Shown here: piece by piece, positions 42,656 to 52,056 of the stretch
How positions within the stretch are numbered: the stretch's first letter is position 1
Layout of the letters: each line of letters starts with the position of its first letter
Assembly: GCF_003675875.1 (NCBI RefSeq)
Contig: NZ_RCDI01000002.1
Coordinates: forward strand, 994,786 to 1,058,785
Direction: 5' to 3'
DNA: 64,000 nt
Source: Halostella limicola
GTDB taxonomy: Archaea > Halobacteriota > Halobacteria > Halobacteriales > Natronoarchaeaceae
Notes under the pieces: model-generated
Database searches by the model: none
Told to the model about the DNA's origin: nothing
What the model saw: the letters and a program-made list of their open reading frames with translations, nothing else
Program-made: the position numbers and the translations under genes

Positions 42656-43612
42656 TCAGTCGACCGCTTCCCGCATCCGCGGGTCCAGCGCGTCGCGCAT
42701 GCCGTCGCCGAGGAGGTTGAACCCGAGGACGGTCACCGCGAGGAACAGTCCGGGGAAGAACGACCACCACCACTGCCCGGTGAGCAGGCCGTTGTCGACG
42801 CCGTTGGTCAGCATCAGCCCCCACGACGGGGTGCCGGCCTGCGCGCCGAAGCCCAGAAAGGAGAGGGCGGCGAGGTCGATGATCGCCAGCCCGAAGTTCA
42901 GCGTGCTCTGGACGGTGATGGGAGCGAGCGAGTTCGGCAACACGTGGCGGACGAGCACGCGGGCGTCCCGCGCGCCGAGCGCCTGTGTGGCGTCGATGTA
43001 CTCGTCCTCCAGCACTTTCAGCGCCGCGCCGCGGACGACGCGGGCGAACCGCGGCGTGTAGACGAGCGTCAGCGCGATGACCGCCTTCCAGAGTCCGACG
43101 CCGAAGATGGCCACCAGCGCGAGCGCCAGCAGCAGCGACGGGAACGCGAGCAGGACGTCCATCGTGCGCATGATGACGTTGTCCTGCCACCCGCCGTAGT
43201 ACGCCGCGACGATGCCGAGGCCGACGCCGAGCACCGTCGAGGCGGTGACGATGATGGTGCCGTACTTTATCGCCAGCCAGGCCCCGTAGACGGTCCGGAG
43301 GAAGATGTTCCGCGCCTGGATGTCGGTGCCGAACGGGAACTGGCAGGAGCCGACGTTGCCGAGCGCGCCGAGGACGGTCGGGTCCCCGCAGGGGCCCGCG
43401 AGGCGCGGATTCGTCGAGAGCTGCGTCGTCGCGAGCGCCGCGGGATCGAGGAACAGACGGGCGTAGACGGCCATCGCGACCATCGCGAGGATGATGCCGA
43501 GGCCGAAGACGGCGAGGCGATTCGACAGGAGTTCGGTGAGGAACGGCGAGGCCCGCAGCCGGTCCAGCAGGCTGCGACTCGCACGCTCCTCGGCGGCGGT
43601 TTCCGTGCTCAT
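42656..43612 (-). CDS. dppC: Dipeptide/oligopeptide ABC transporter permease (DppC type)
   Basis: The 318-residue permease has six membrane segments; the first is near residues 31-50 (LAVFGLGIILAMVAMAVYA). The long extracytoplasmic loop contains two Cys, probably bridged. The EAA-type cytoplasmic motif is LGARDARVLVRHVLPNSL (about residues 215-232). The size and the N-terminal soluble head are typical for the C-type subunit of peptide/nickel permeases. Start and stop overlap or adjoin both neighbours, with ATGA overlap to the dppB gene upstream. Confidence 0.92.
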   Translation of the reverse strand: MSTETAAEERASRSLLDRLRASPFLTELLSNRLAVFGLGIILAMVAMAVYARLFLDPAALATTQLSTNPRLAGPCGDPTVLGALGNVGSCQFPFGTDIQARNIFLRTVYGAWLAIKYGTIIVTASTVLGVGLGIVAAYYGGWQDNVIMRTMDVLLAFPSLLLALALVAIFGVGLWKAVIALTLVYTPRFARVVRGAALKVLEDEYIDATQALGARDARVLVRHVLPNSLAPITVQSTLNFGLAIIDLAALSFLGFGAQAGTPSWGLMLTNGVDNGLLTGQWWWSFFPGLFLAVTVLGFNLLGDGMRDALDPRMREAVD

Positions 43613-44622
43613 TGTTGGATCCTCGGGTCGAGGTAGGAGTAGGTCAGGTCCACGAGCAGGTTCACCAGCGTGAAGACGAACGCGAACACTAGGACGGTGC
43701 CCTGCACGATCGGGTAGTCCCCGTCCTGGATCGCGTCGACGAGCAGGCGGCCGATGCCGGGGATCGCGAAGACGGTCTCGGTCAGCACCGCGCCGCCGAG
43801 CAGGCTCCCGAACTGGATGCCGATGACGGTGACGACGGGGATGAGCGCGTTCCGAAACCCGTGTTTCATCAGGGTGATCTTCGCGCCCTGTCCCTTGGCC
43901 CGCGCGGTCCGGATGTAGTCCTGCCGGACGACCTCGAGCATCGACGAGCGCATCATCCGGGAGATGAGCGCCATCGAGTAGATGCCGATGACGAGCGACG
44001 GCAGGAACAGGTGCTTCGCCGCCGAGACGAACGTGCCGTACCGACCGAGCAGCAGCGCGTCGACCGTCAACAGCCCCGTCAGCTGCGGCACCGCGTACTC
44101 AGATCCGATCCGGCCGCTCGTCGGGAACCAGCCCAGTTCGACCGCGAACAGGAGGATCACGAGCGGGCCGCTCCAGAAGATCGGGACGCTGATGCCGGTA
44201 AGCGCTCCGAACCGGCCGAGGTGGTCCGTGATCGTGTCCTGCTTGACGGCGCTGATGATCCCGATCGGGATGCCGAAGAGGATGCCGGCGAGTTGCCCGA
44301 AGACCGCGAGTTCCAGCGTGATGGGGAACTTCCAGCGCAGGACGCTGGAGACGGGCTGCCCGCGGCGGATGATGTACGATTCGCCGAAGTCGAGGTGGAG
44401 GAGGTCCCAGAGGAACCGGCCGTACTGCACCCAGATCGGGTCGTTGAGCCCGAGCTGGCGCTCGATCTCCCGGACCGCCGCCTTGCTGGCCCGCTCGCCG
44501 GCGATCACGCGCGCGGGGTTACCGGGCGAGAGGTGGAGGATCGAGAACACCAGCGTCGCCACTCCGACCAGAACCGGAATCAACAGCAGCAGCCGCTTCA
44601 AGACGTAGCGCTTGCTAATCAT
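43609..44622 (-). CDS. dppB: Dipeptide/oligopeptide ABC transporter permease (DppB type)
   Basis: The 337-residue permease starts with the B-subunit pattern: a first helix at about residues 9-30 and a soluble domain with GNPARVIAGERASKAAVREI (about 34-53), which contains the P-x-x-x-x-G-E motif. The inner-membrane core has the EAA-type segment ARAKGQGAKITLMKHGFRNA (about 238-257). It forms the transmembrane channel with the DppC subunit, whose gene starts within its stop (ATGA). The binding-protein gene ends 18 bases upstream. Confidence 0.92.
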   Translation of the reverse strand: MISKRYVLKRLLLLIPVLVGVATLVFSILHLSPGNPARVIAGERASKAAVREIERQLGLNDPIWVQYGRFLWDLLHLDFGESYIIRRGQPVSSVLRWKFPITLELAVFGQLAGILFGIPIGIISAVKQDTITDHLGRFGALTGISVPIFWSGPLVILLFAVELGWFPTSGRIGSEYAVPQLTGLLTVDALLLGRYGTFVSAAKHLFLPSLVIGIYSMALISRMMRSSMLEVVRQDYIRTARAKGQGAKITLMKHGFRNALIPVVTVIGIQFGSLLGGAVLTETVFAIPGIGRLLVDAIQDGDYPIVQGTVLVFAFVFTLVNLLVDLTYSYLDPRIQQ

Positions 44623-44640
44623 CGAGAGAGATCGGGAGAG

Positions 44641-46287
44641 TTAGCTCAGCTGGACCTGGTCAAGGAAGGGCCCCCCGACGAGTTCGACGGTGTAGTTGCT
44701 GACGTTCGGCCCGACGCCGCGGATCTCCTCGGCGTGGACGAGCGGCACCCAGGGACACTCTTCGTGGAAGATCTCGGCCGCCTGCTGGTAGATCTCCGCT
44801 CGTTCGCTGTCTTCGTAGGTCGCCTGCCCTTCCTCGATGAGCTGCATGAACTCGTTGTTGGCCCAGGCCGCGCGGTTGGAGGTGTTGTACCCCTCGGCGT
44901 CCCAGTCGGCGAAGTCCTGGTCCTCGGGGACGTCGATCTGGGGGTGGAGCAGGGCGTAGTAGAAGTTGTCCGGGTCGCCGTTGTCGGTCATCCAGCCGAG
45001 GAAACAGGCGTCGTGGCGGCCCTCGCCCGTGTAGCTGAGGTAGGTCTCCCACGTCTTCTGCTCGATGGTGGCGTCGATGCCGACCTCCTGCAGGTACGAG
45101 CGGATGGTCTCGGCCGCCTGCACCGGCGAGGGGTTGTACGCCCGCGGGTTCTGGAACGTCGCGAGTTCGAGCTCGAACCCGTCGCCGTAGCCCGCCTCCT
45201 CCAGTAGCGACTGCGCCTGCTCGGGGTCGTGCGGGTAGGGGTCGAGGTCCTCGTTGTAGCCGAGGATGTCCTCCGTGATCGGCTGGCTCGCCGGCGTGGC
45301 GATGCCCTGGTAGATGCTGTTCGCCAGCTCCTCGGTGTTTATCGCGTAGTTCATCGCCTGCCGGACGCGCTTGTCCTGGAACGGCTCGAACTGCGCGCCG
45401 TTCAGCGCCATGTAGCCGACGTTCATCCCGTCGATCCGGCGAACCTCGGCGTCGCCGTCCTCGACCTGCTGGACGGTCTGGGAGTCGAGACCGTCGATGA
45501 TGTCGAGTTCGCCCGCGTTGAGCGACTGTGCGCGCGTCGAGTTCTCGCCGACCACACGGAAGACGACCTCGTCGACGTGCGGGCCCTCACCGTAGTAGTC
45601 GTCGTAGGCGGCCAGACGGATGCGGCCGCTCCCCTCGTCCATGTTGTCGAGCTGGAACGCGCTCGTGCCGACCATCTCCGTCGCGAAGTCGGTCCCGGAC
45701 TCGATCTCGGACTTGGGAAGGACGGCCAGCGCGAACACGGCCAGGTTCGCCAGGAACGGCGCGTAGCGCTTCTCGATCTCGAACGTCAGCGTGTAGTCGT
45801 CATCGGCGCTGACGTCGTCGACGTAGCCGAGCAGGTACGGGCCGTAGATCGACCCGTCCTCGTTGTAGTACTCGTAGTCCTCGTCGAGGTACCGGCGGTA
45901 CGTGGCGATGAAGTCGTCGGCGGTGAAGTCGTCGCCGTTGTGGAACGTGGCGTCCTCGCGGAGCTCCAGGGTCGCCGTCGTCCCGTCGAGTTCGAAGCTC
46001 GTCGCGAGCGACTCGACGAGCGCGGCCCCGCCCGGTTCGAACCCGATCAGCTGGTCGTACACCTGGTTCGTCACCTTGGCGACCTCGCCGCTAGTAGAGC
46101 CCTGCGGGTCGAGGGTGTCCGACGCCGCCCCGCGGCCGTAGGTGAGCGTACCCCCTTCGCCGCCGCCGTTGCCGTCGCCGTCGCCCTCCCCGACGAGACC
46201 GGAGATGCAGCCGGCAGTCATCGACGTCGTTACCGTGGCGGCGCCCGCCGCCTTCAGAAAGCTTCGGCGATCAATGTCACGCGGCAT
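44641..46287 (-). CDS. dppA: Peptide ABC transporter substrate-binding lipoprotein (DppA type)
   Basis: The 548-residue family-5 solute-binding protein has a twin-arginine motif in DRRSFLKAAGAA (residues 5-16) and a lipobox Cys near 27 (TAGC), so it is exported folded and lipid-anchored. An Asp/Gly-rich linker (about 33-45) is followed by the binding domain, with LTYGRGAASDTLDPQGST (about 47-64) and REDATFHNGDDFTADDF (about 110-126), both family hallmarks. It should bind peptides or similar cargo. A strong TATA box 25-37 bases upstream gives it its own promoter inside the cluster. The ATG at 46287 is used since the upstream in-frame ATG lies in the promoter. Confidence 0.93.
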   Translation of the reverse strand: MPRDIDRRSFLKAAGAATVTTSMTAGCISGLVGEGDGDGNGGGEGGTLTYGRGAASDTLDPQGSTSGEVAKVTNQVYDQLIGFEPGGAALVESLATSFELDGTTATLELREDATFHNGDDFTADDFIATYRRYLDEDYEYYNEDGSIYGPYLLGYVDDVSADDDYTLTFEIEKRYAPFLANLAVFALAVLPKSEIESGTDFATEMVGTSAFQLDNMDEGSGRIRLAAYDDYYGEGPHVDEVVFRVVGENSTRAQSLNAGELDIIDGLDSQTVQQVEDGDAEVRRIDGMNVGYMALNGAQFEPFQDKRVRQAMNYAINTEELANSIYQGIATPASQPITEDILGYNEDLDPYPHDPEQAQSLLEEAGYGDGFELELATFQNPRAYNPSPVQAAETIRSYLQEVGIDATIEQKTWETYLSYTGEGRHDACFLGWMTDNGDPDNFYYALLHPQIDVPEDQDFADWDAEGYNTSNRAAWANNEFMQLIEEGQATYEDSERAEIYQQAAEIFHEECPWVPLVHAEEIRGVGPNVSNYTVELVGGPFLDQVQLS

Positions 46288-46311
46288 AAACGAGGTATGC
46301 GGTGACACCCC

Positions 46312-46324
46312 GTATAAATATAAC
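46312..46324 (-). promoter_or_regulatory. TATA box of the dppA gene
   Basis: On the minus strand the sequence is GTTATATTTATAC, an excellent haloarchaeal TATA element. It is about 25-37 bases before the ATG at 46287, so the mRNA is probably leaderless. It implies that binding protein and permeases can be made in excess of the ATPase encoded upstream. Confidence 0.75.
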
Positions 46325-46380
46325 GGACTTGCGGCACAAATTGCGAAAAGAAAGTGGGCGGGCGTTCACTACGAGAATAG

Positions 46381-48885
46381 TTAACTGTCGGGGTATAAGT
46401 GGCAGGCCGCCGGGTGGCGGTCGCGACCGAGTTCGGGCGACTCGCGCTCGCAAACGCTCTCGAAGTTGTCGCAGAGGAGTTCCGCGGCCCGGTCCCACTC
46501 CTCGTCGACGACGAGGCGGAGCGACTCGTCTACCACGTCGCCGGCCTCGCCGCGGGGCGGCCTGTCGAACAGGCGCTCGCGGAGGTCGGCGACGGTCGAC
46601 GCCCGCGTCGCGTCGGTTTCAGCGGGTTCGACCGGGGTCTGTCCGCCGTCGGTCGCCGCCTTGGCGTCGGCCACGTCGGCGGAGGAGGCCTCGATGGCCT
46701 CGACGGGGATGGCCTCGTCCTCGACGCGCTCGCGGTAGTCCATTATTTCGCGGTACGTCGCCTGGTCGACGTCGAGGTCCTCCGGCGGGATGACCTCGGG
46801 ACACCGCGTCCGGAACCGGCAGCCGCTCGGCGGGTCGATGGGGCTCGGCACGTCCCCCTCCAGGATGATCCGGTCGTCGGTGTCGGCGAGCGGGTCGGGC
46901 TCCGGGATGGAGGAGAGCAGTGCCCGCGTGTAGGGGTGTTTCGGGTCGGCGAACAGCTCGTCCGTCTCCGCGACCTCGACTATCTTCCCGAGGTACATGA
47001 CGGCGACGCGGTCGCTGATGTGCCGGACGACGGAGAGGTCGTGAGCGATGAACAGGTAGGTCAGGTCGAACTCCTCCTGGAGGTCCTCGAGCAGGTTGAG
47101 GATCTGGGCCTGCACGGAGACGTCGAGCGCCGAGACCGGTTCGTCCGCGACGATGAAGTCCGGGTCGACTGCGAGCGCCCGCGCGATGCCGACGCGCTGG
47201 CGCTGGCCCCCCGAGAGCTCGTGGGGGTAACGGTCCCGCTGGTCCGGGTCGAGGCCGACGGCCTCGATGAGCTCGTCCACCCGCTCCTGACGCGCCCGTC
47301 GCTCCGATCGGTCGCCGTGCTCGCTCTCCTCCGGCAGGTCGTGGATCTTCAGCGGCTCCATGATCGTCTGGGCGACGGTCATGCGCGGGTCGAGCGAGGA
47401 CAGCGGGTCCTGGAAGATCATCTGCATGTCCTTGCGGCGCTCGCGGAGGGCGTCGTCGTCGAGCGTCGCGAGGTCGTCGCCGGCGTACAGCACCGTGCCG
47501 TCCGTCGGCTCGACGAGGCGCAGCAGCGCCCGGCCCGTCGTGGACTTGCCGCAGCCCGACTCGCCGACGAGGCCGAGCGTCTCCCCCTCGTAGAGGTCGA
47601 AGTCGACGCCGTCGACCGCCCGGACCGCCTGTGGCTCGTCCGCGAGCCACTTGTCGAGCAGGTCGTCGGCCTGCGAGAAGTGCTTTTTCAGGCCGTCGAC
47701 CGAGACGAGCGGGTCGCCGGTGAACACCTCGCTCTCGGCGCTGACGCCCGCCCCGTCGTCGCCGTACTCGGACGTGTCGAACTCCTCGAGGACGCACTTC
47801 GCGCGGTGGTTCACGTCGTCGGGGCCGTGCTGGAGGTAGGGGATCTCCCCCTCGGTGCACTCGGGCTGGGCCCAGGGGCAGCGCGGGGCGAAGTTGCAGC
47901 CCGGCGGCATGTCGATGAGGTCCGGGACGTTGCCCTCGATCGGCGTCAGGCGGTCTTTGTCCTCGCTCGGGATCGACTCCAGAAGCGTGTAGGTGTAGGG
48001 GTGGCTGGGGTTGTGGAATATCTCCTCGACGGGGCCCTCCTCGACGATCTCGCCGGCGTACATCACCGCGACGCGGTCGCACGTCTCGGCGACGACGCCG
48101 AGGTCGTGGGTGATGAAGAGTACGGACATCCCGAACTCCTCCTGCAGGTCGTTGATCAGGTCGAGGATCTGGGCCTGAATGGTCACGTCGAGCGCGGTCG
48201 TCGGCTCGTCGGCGATCAGCAGTTGGGGCCGGCAGGCGAGCGCGATGGCGATGAGCACGCGCTGGCGCATCCCGCCGGAGAACTCGTGGGGGTAGTCGTC
48301 GAGACGCGCCTCCGGCTCGGGGATGCCCACCTCGGCGAGGATCTCCGCCGTCGCGTTCAGCACCTCCTCGCTGATGCCGCCGCCCCGGAGCGAGGGGAGC
48401 GTCTCCCTGACGGCGTTCCACCAGTTGTCGGGTTTGCGCCCGCCGTACTGGTGGAGCTGCAGGCTCTCGGCGACCTGCTCGCCCACCGTCAGCGCCGGGT
48501 TGAGCGACGTCATCGGGTCCTGGAAGATCATGCTCATCTCGCCGCCGCGGACGCTCCGCATCGCGGCCTCGGGCGCGCTCGTGAGGTCGACGACGCCCTC
48601 GCTCCGGTCGACGAACTCGTCGGCGCGGCCTGGATACTCCTCGGCGAGGCGGCGCGCGAGATCGGGGTCGTGGAACTCGACCTGCCCGCCGACGACCTCG
48701 CCGGGGTCGTCGACGAGGTCCATCGCGGACAGCGCCGTCACGCTCTTGCCGGACCCGCTCTCGCCGACGAGACCGACCGTCTCCCCTTCGCGGATGGTCA
48801 GGTCGATCCCGTCGACCGCCTTCACGCGGCCGCGGTCCGTGGCGAACTGCGTACGCAAGTCTGAGATGGACAGTAGATCTGGCAC
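46381..48885 (-). CDS. Fused DppD-DppF ABC transporter ATPase
   Basis: The 834-residue fusion has two complete ATPase halves. Half 1 has Walker A GESGSGKS (41-48), signature FSGGMRQR and Walker [13 protein letters not shown]. Half 2 has Walker [10 protein letters not shown] (about 438-446), signature LSGGQRQR and Walker [13 protein letters not shown]. Each half carries the peptide-transporter C-terminal extension with clustered Cys ([24 protein letters not shown]), a possible Fe-S site. About 110 acidic residues follow the second half. Bacteria use separate D and F proteins; the fusion makes a 1:1 ATPase pair. The start is GTG at 48885; the frame upstream opens with TTG only. Confidence 0.9.
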   Translation of the reverse strand: MPDLLSISDLRTQFATDRGRVKAVDGIDLTIREGETVGLVGESGSGKSVTALSAMDLVDDPGEVVGGQVEFHDPDLARRLAEEYPGRADEFVDRSEGVVDLTSAPEAAMRSVRGGEMSMIFQDPMTSLNPALTVGEQVAESLQLHQYGGRKPDNWWNAVRETLPSLRGGGISEEVLNATAEILAEVGIPEPEARLDDYPHEFSGGMRQRVLIAIALACRPQLLIADEPTTALDVTIQAQILDLINDLQEEFGMSVLFITHDLGVVAETCDRVAVMYAGEIVEEGPVEEIFHNPSHPYTYTLLESIPSEDKDRLTPIEGNVPDLIDMPPGCNFAPRCPWAQPECTEGEIPYLQHGPDDVNHRAKCVLEEFDTSEYGDDGAGVSAESEVFTGDPLVSVDGLKKHFSQADDLLDKWLADEPQAVRAVDGVDFDLYEGETLGLVGESGCGKSTTGRALLRLVEPTDGTVLYAGDDLATLDDDALRERRKDMQMIFQDPLSSLDPRMTVAQTIMEPLKIHDLPEESEHGDRSERRARQERVDELIEAVGLDPDQRDRYPHELSGGQRQRVGIARALAVDPDFIVADEPVSALDVSVQAQILNLLEDLQEEFDLTYLFIAHDLSVVRHISDRVAVMYLGKIVEVAETDELFADPKHPYTRALLSSIPEPDPLADTDDRIILEGDVPSPIDPPSGCRFRTRCPEVIPPEDLDVDQATYREIMDYRERVEDEAIPVEAIEASSADVADAKAATDGGQTPVEPAETDATRASTVADLRERLFDRPPRGEAGDVVDESLRLVVDEEWDRAAELLCDNFESVCERESPELGRDRHPAACHLYPDS

Positions 48886-48986
48886 TATTTGCCAATTCCC
48901 ACCCCGTGGCGTCAAATAACTTTCTACACGATTAACGGCGGGAGTTGACGGGAACGTTTTTGGCGGTCCGCCGTCGCCGTACCGGT

Positions 48987-49469
48987 ATGGCGAGTAGCGG
49001 GACGGACGACAGCGTGCTGGAGTTCTGGGACGAGGTCGTCGACGACATGGAGGCGACGGCCGAGGAGTACCGCGAGAACGGCTGGAACCCGATCGAGCTT
49101 CACCCGGGCGACGTGACGGCGCTCCCGCCGGACCACGAGCGGTTCGGGCTGGACGTGCTGGTGCCCGACGACGAGTACGAGACCGTGCGCGAGGCCGTGG
49201 AGGCCGAGAAAGCGGCGTTCGACGACGTGGAAGTGTTCCGCGCGGCGACCGCCGGCACGGTCTTTCTCGTCGTCGCGGTGCGGGACGAGGCCACCGGCCG
49301 CGTCGTGCTCGTGCCGGCGTTCTACGGCGTCCGCGAGGCCCAGGAGACGATCGACGGCGCGCGCGAACGGGGCTCGCTCCCGGTCCACCTGCGGACGCTG
49401 TCGAACGAGGAAGTCGTCACCTTCGAACCGGACGACCCGACGCCGCTGTTCCCGCCGAGCGGGGAGTAG
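48987..49469 (+). CDS. Unrecognised acidic protein, 160 residues
   Basis: A soluble acidic protein with a helical N-terminal half ([20 protein letters not shown] at residues 9-28) and a mixed alpha/beta second half ([17 protein letters not shown] near 88-104). The ending [14 protein letters not shown] is distinctive. Composition and codon use mark it as real; similar proteins occur in haloarchaea (DUF7529-type, from memory and unverified). The ATG at 48987 is preferred to an upstream start that would add a basic head. It is divergent from the ATPase gene. Confidence 0.78.
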   Translation: MASSGTDDSVLEFWDEVVDDMEATAEEYRENGWNPIELHPGDVTALPPDHERFGLDVLVPDDEYETVREAVEAEKAAFDDVEVFRAATAGTVFLVVAVRDEATGRVVLVPAFYGVREAQETIDGARERGSLPVHLRTLSNEEVVTFEPDDPTPLFPPSGE

Positions 49470-49545
49470 GTGGACGGGGATCCGAAACGCGTCGTTCCGT
49501 GCGACCGCGGTTCTCGGAGCGCTCGACGGGTAACGCGGTCCCGAT

Positions 49546-49695
49546 CTACGCCGCGCCGGTCTTGGCGTCGGCACCTGATCGTCGGTCGTGTGCGCGGCGT
49601 CGGGCGTACATCAGGGCCGGCCCCGCGAGAACGCCCGCAGCGGTCGTGATCGCGAGCACGAACCCGACGAGGGTACGTGCCGTCGCCGCGATCAC
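49546..49695 (-). CDS. Possible 49-residue single-span membrane protein
   Basis: The GTG-initiated frame encodes a protein with one hydrophobic segment (about residues 7-31, LVGFVLAITTAAGVLAGPAL), followed by a cluster of Arg and an acidic/polar tail. The positive-inside rule would put the tail in the cytoplasm. Third codon positions are mostly G/C. An in-frame stop lies 12 codons upstream, so GTG is the only start. It fills most of the 288-base gap between two convergent genes. Confidence 0.4.
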   Translation of the reverse strand: MIAATARTLVGFVLAITTAAGVLAGPALMYARRRAHDRRSGADAKTGAA

Positions 49696-49757
49696 GGCTT
49701 GCCCACGAGGGTAGGGCCGCCACTTCGATCACTGTTCACCCATACAGGGCTCACCGA

Positions 49758-50456
49758 CTAATCGTCGGCAGCGATCTCCTCTCCGCAGTGCGGACACTCC
49801 GTCCCCTCGTGGCGCAACTGCTCGCTCGACTCGCGCACCTCGCGCATGACCGCCGAGATGCGGTCCTCGGCCTCCAGTTCCTCCTCCACGGAGAGGTCGA
49901 CGCCCTCGACTTCGAGCAGGAACTTCGCGACCTCGGTCGTCTCGTACATCACCTCGTCGAGTTCCTCCGCGGTGAAGAAGTCGCTCATCGCGCCGTAGAG
50001 GAAGGTCGCGCCGGCCTTTCGGACCTTCTCCTCGAACGAGGCGCGGGCCTGGTTGACCGCCTGCGGGGTGTAGGTGTCGGTCATGAACGGCACGAGCTCC
50101 GGCAGGTTCTCGCCGATCTTCGTCATCTCGACGCCGGTCTCGGTTCGGAAGTCCGCACAGAGCCGCGCGATGGCCCACTCGCGGGCCGTGATGTACGTGC
50201 GGTCCCGCAGGAACTCGTTGGCGCGGTCGTACTGCGCGCCGTCCATCTTCTGGAAGCGGTCGTACTTCCGCACGTCGTCCGGGACGCGGGGTTGCGGGTC
50301 GTCGTCGGTCGCGCCGTCGTCCTCTGGCGCGTCCGGCCGGGGGTCCTCGGTCGACGCCTCGTCCGCGGCCGATCGCTCGCGGTCCCGCGAGCGAGGGTCC
50401 GACGAGCGTCGGTCGTCGTCTCCGTCGGGAGTCGTCTTCGGCGCGTCGTCGCTCAT
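49758..50456 (-). CDS. DUF5806-like protein with C-terminal CxxC
   Basis: The 232-residue protein starts with about 70 very acidic, Arg/Ser/Asp-rich, probably disordered residues. A compact helical domain (about 80-200) has RDRTYITAREWAIARLCADF and FFTAEELDEVMYETTEVAKF, and a short end carries CPHCGEE, half of a zinc-binding site that could pair in a dimer. It is widespread in haloarchaea (DUF5806, from memory). Function unknown. The ATG at 50456 is preferred over the GTG nine bases upstream. Confidence 0.8.
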   Translation of the reverse strand: MSDDAPKTTPDGDDDRRSSDPRSRDRERSAADEASTEDPRPDAPEDDGATDDDPQPRVPDDVRKYDRFQKMDGAQYDRANEFLRDRTYITAREWAIARLCADFRTETGVEMTKIGENLPELVPFMTDTYTPQAVNQARASFEEKVRKAGATFLYGAMSDFFTAEELDEVMYETTEVAKFLLEVEGVDLSVEEELEAEDRISAVMREVRESSEQLRHEGTECPHCGEEIAADD

Positions 50457-50608
50457 GCCGCTCACTTACCAAGCGGCCGGCAAAAGGATTGCCACGCCGG
50501 GCGATCGTGCTCGTTGCCGTTCAGCCGGCGCGTCGAACGGGGAACGCGCCGGGAGAGCGGTGTGAACGGTCCCAACTGTTTTGAAACACCGCGCGGAACA
50601 CGCTCGTC

Positions 50609-50977
50609 ATGAACGTACTGCTGGGCATCGCGGGGAGCGAGGAAAGCGACGACGCGCTCCGGGAGACGGTCGACAGAGCGGCCGAGGCGGGCGACGACCT
50701 GACGATCGCGATCCTCGAAGGGGCCGACCACGACCGGTCGGCGGACGACCTGGAGTCGCAGGCGCGGGAGATGGTCGACGACGCGGGGATCGACGCGACC
50801 ATCCGCCGGGTCTCCGGGGATCCGGGGAGCGAACTGGTCGAGATCGCCGAGCGCGAGGCATTCGACCGACTCGTCATCGGGGGCGGCCAGCGGAGCCCGA
50901 TGGGCAAGATCCAGCTCGGGTCGATCACGGAGTTCGTCCTGCTGAACGCGCAGGTGTCGGTGACGCTGGTACGATGA
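50609..50977 (+). CDS. Universal stress protein family, short form
   Basis: The 122-residue UspA-fold protein begins MNVLLGIAGSEES instead of the usual VDGSE pattern and ends with GGGQRSPMGKIQLGS followed by VSVTLVR. The phosphate-binding Gly pattern is present in altered form. It is shorter than most family members because the loop after the second strand is reduced. The acetyltransferase gene starts inside its stop codon (ATGA), so the two are co-translated. Confidence 0.85.
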   Translation: MNVLLGIAGSEESDDALRETVDRAAEAGDDLTIAILEGADHDRSADDLESQAREMVDDAGIDATIRRVSGDPGSELVEIAEREAFDRLVIGGGQRSPMGKIQLGSITEFVLLNAQVSVTLVR

Positions 50978-51507
50978 GCGGCGACCGGATCTATCCCGAC
51001 GAGACGACCGGGGGGTTCGAGCCGCCGCCGCTGTCGTTCGAGGACCGCGAGGGCCGCGATATCGAGATCCGCGCGTTCGAGCCGGACGAGCTCGACGCCG
51101 TCACCGAGATGTACGCCGACTTCGACCCCGCCGACCGCGCGCAGGGCATCCCGCCGACGGGCGAGGACCGGATCGAGACCTGGCTGGAGACGCTCATCGG
51201 CGAGGGGCTGAACGTCGTCGCCTGGCACGGGGACCGGGCCGCCGGACACGCGACGCTGGTCCCGGACGGCGACGACGGCGAGACGTACGAACTCGCCATC
51301 TTCGTCCTGCAGGAGTACCAGGAGGCCGGCATCGGGAGTCAGTTGATGGAGTGTCTGCTCGGACACGGCGAGGAAAACGACGTCGAGCGCGTGTGGCTGA
51401 CCGTCGAGCGCTGGAACCGCGCCGCCGTCGGCCTCTACGAGAAGATGGGGTTCGAGACGAGCAACGCCGAGAGCTTCGAGCTGGAGATGTCGCTCCGCCT
51501 ACACTGA
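50974..51507 (+). CDS. GNAT-family N-acetyltransferase
   Basis: The 177-residue GNAT protein has the acetyl-CoA binding loop in VLQEYQEAGIGSQLMECLL (about residues 109-127, Q/R-x-x-G-x-G/A type), and the C-terminal strand pattern VWLTVERWNRAAVGLYEKMGF (split here as helix and beta-bulge, about 140-160). The N-terminal part has the IRAFEPDELDAVTEMY helix typical of the family. It may acetylate protein N-termini, lysines or small molecules. Translational coupling to a stress protein gene is notable. It overlaps the convergent stress protein gene by 9 bases. Confidence 0.9.
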   Translation: MSGDRIYPDETTGGFEPPPLSFEDREGRDIEIRAFEPDELDAVTEMYADFDPADRAQGIPPTGEDRIETWLETLIGEGLNVVAWHGDRAAGHATLVPDGDDGETYELAIFVLQEYQEAGIGSQLMECLLGHGEENDVERVWLTVERWNRAAVGLYEKMGFETSNAESFELEMSLRLH

Positions 51508-51975
51508 GAGGACGGGCTGGCTCGCGTACAGCAGGACGTACTCGGCGGCCTTCGACAGTATCTCTCCCTCCTCGCCCGACAGCGGTTCGCGCGGGACGAC
51601 GATGAAGTCCGCGTTCACGTCGTCGGCGGTGTCGAGGACGACGCTTCCCGGGTGGGTCGTCTTGCTCGTCGGGGAGAAGCCGTACGCCGAGGAGTTCGTC
51701 AGCTCGACGCCGTGTTCGGCCACGAGGTCGCGGACGTCGTCGATGAACGACCGCGCCTCTGCGGCGGCCTCGTCCTCGTCGACCGCGCCGGACTCTATCG
51801 CCCGGACCATCTCCTGCCCGTGGACGTACACCGCGTGAACGGCGGCGTCGTAGCGGTCGGCGACCGCGCCGGCGTACTCGACGGCCCGCTCCGACGACTC
51901 GCTCCCGTCGACGGGGACGAGCACCGTCTCGACCGTCAGCGGCCCGTCGCCCTCGGAAACCGAATCCGTGCTCAT
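51499..51975 (-). CDS. Universal stress protein family, without ATP-site glycines
   Basis: The 158-residue UspA-fold protein has the normal start VETVLVPVDGSESSERAVEYA (strand and loop at about residues 15-34). The usual G-x2-G-x9-G-S/T nucleotide motif is degenerate here (REPLSGEEGEILSKAAEYVLL), so it probably does not bind ATP in the canonical way. The remainder (VVPREP, ASQPVLSV) fits the family fold. It overlaps the convergent acetyltransferase gene by 9 bases. Confidence 0.87.
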   Translation of the reverse strand: MSTDSVSEGDGPLTVETVLVPVDGSESSERAVEYAGAVADRYDAAVHAVYVHGQEMVRAIESGAVDEDEAAAEARSFIDDVRDLVAEHGVELTNSSAYGFSPTSKTTHPGSVVLDTADDVNADFIVVPREPLSGEEGEILSKAAEYVLLYASQPVLSV

Positions 51976-52056
51976 ACCTCACCGTGCGGAGGCGGGGAGC
52001 AAAAACCCTCTCCCTTCGAAGAGGGGTTTATTGTCCTCGGCGGGGACGTGTCGCAC

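Noticed and set aside
46399-48864. 821-codon forward frame opposite the fused ABC ATPase
   Set aside because: Exact mirror of the ATPase gene with no motif of its own.
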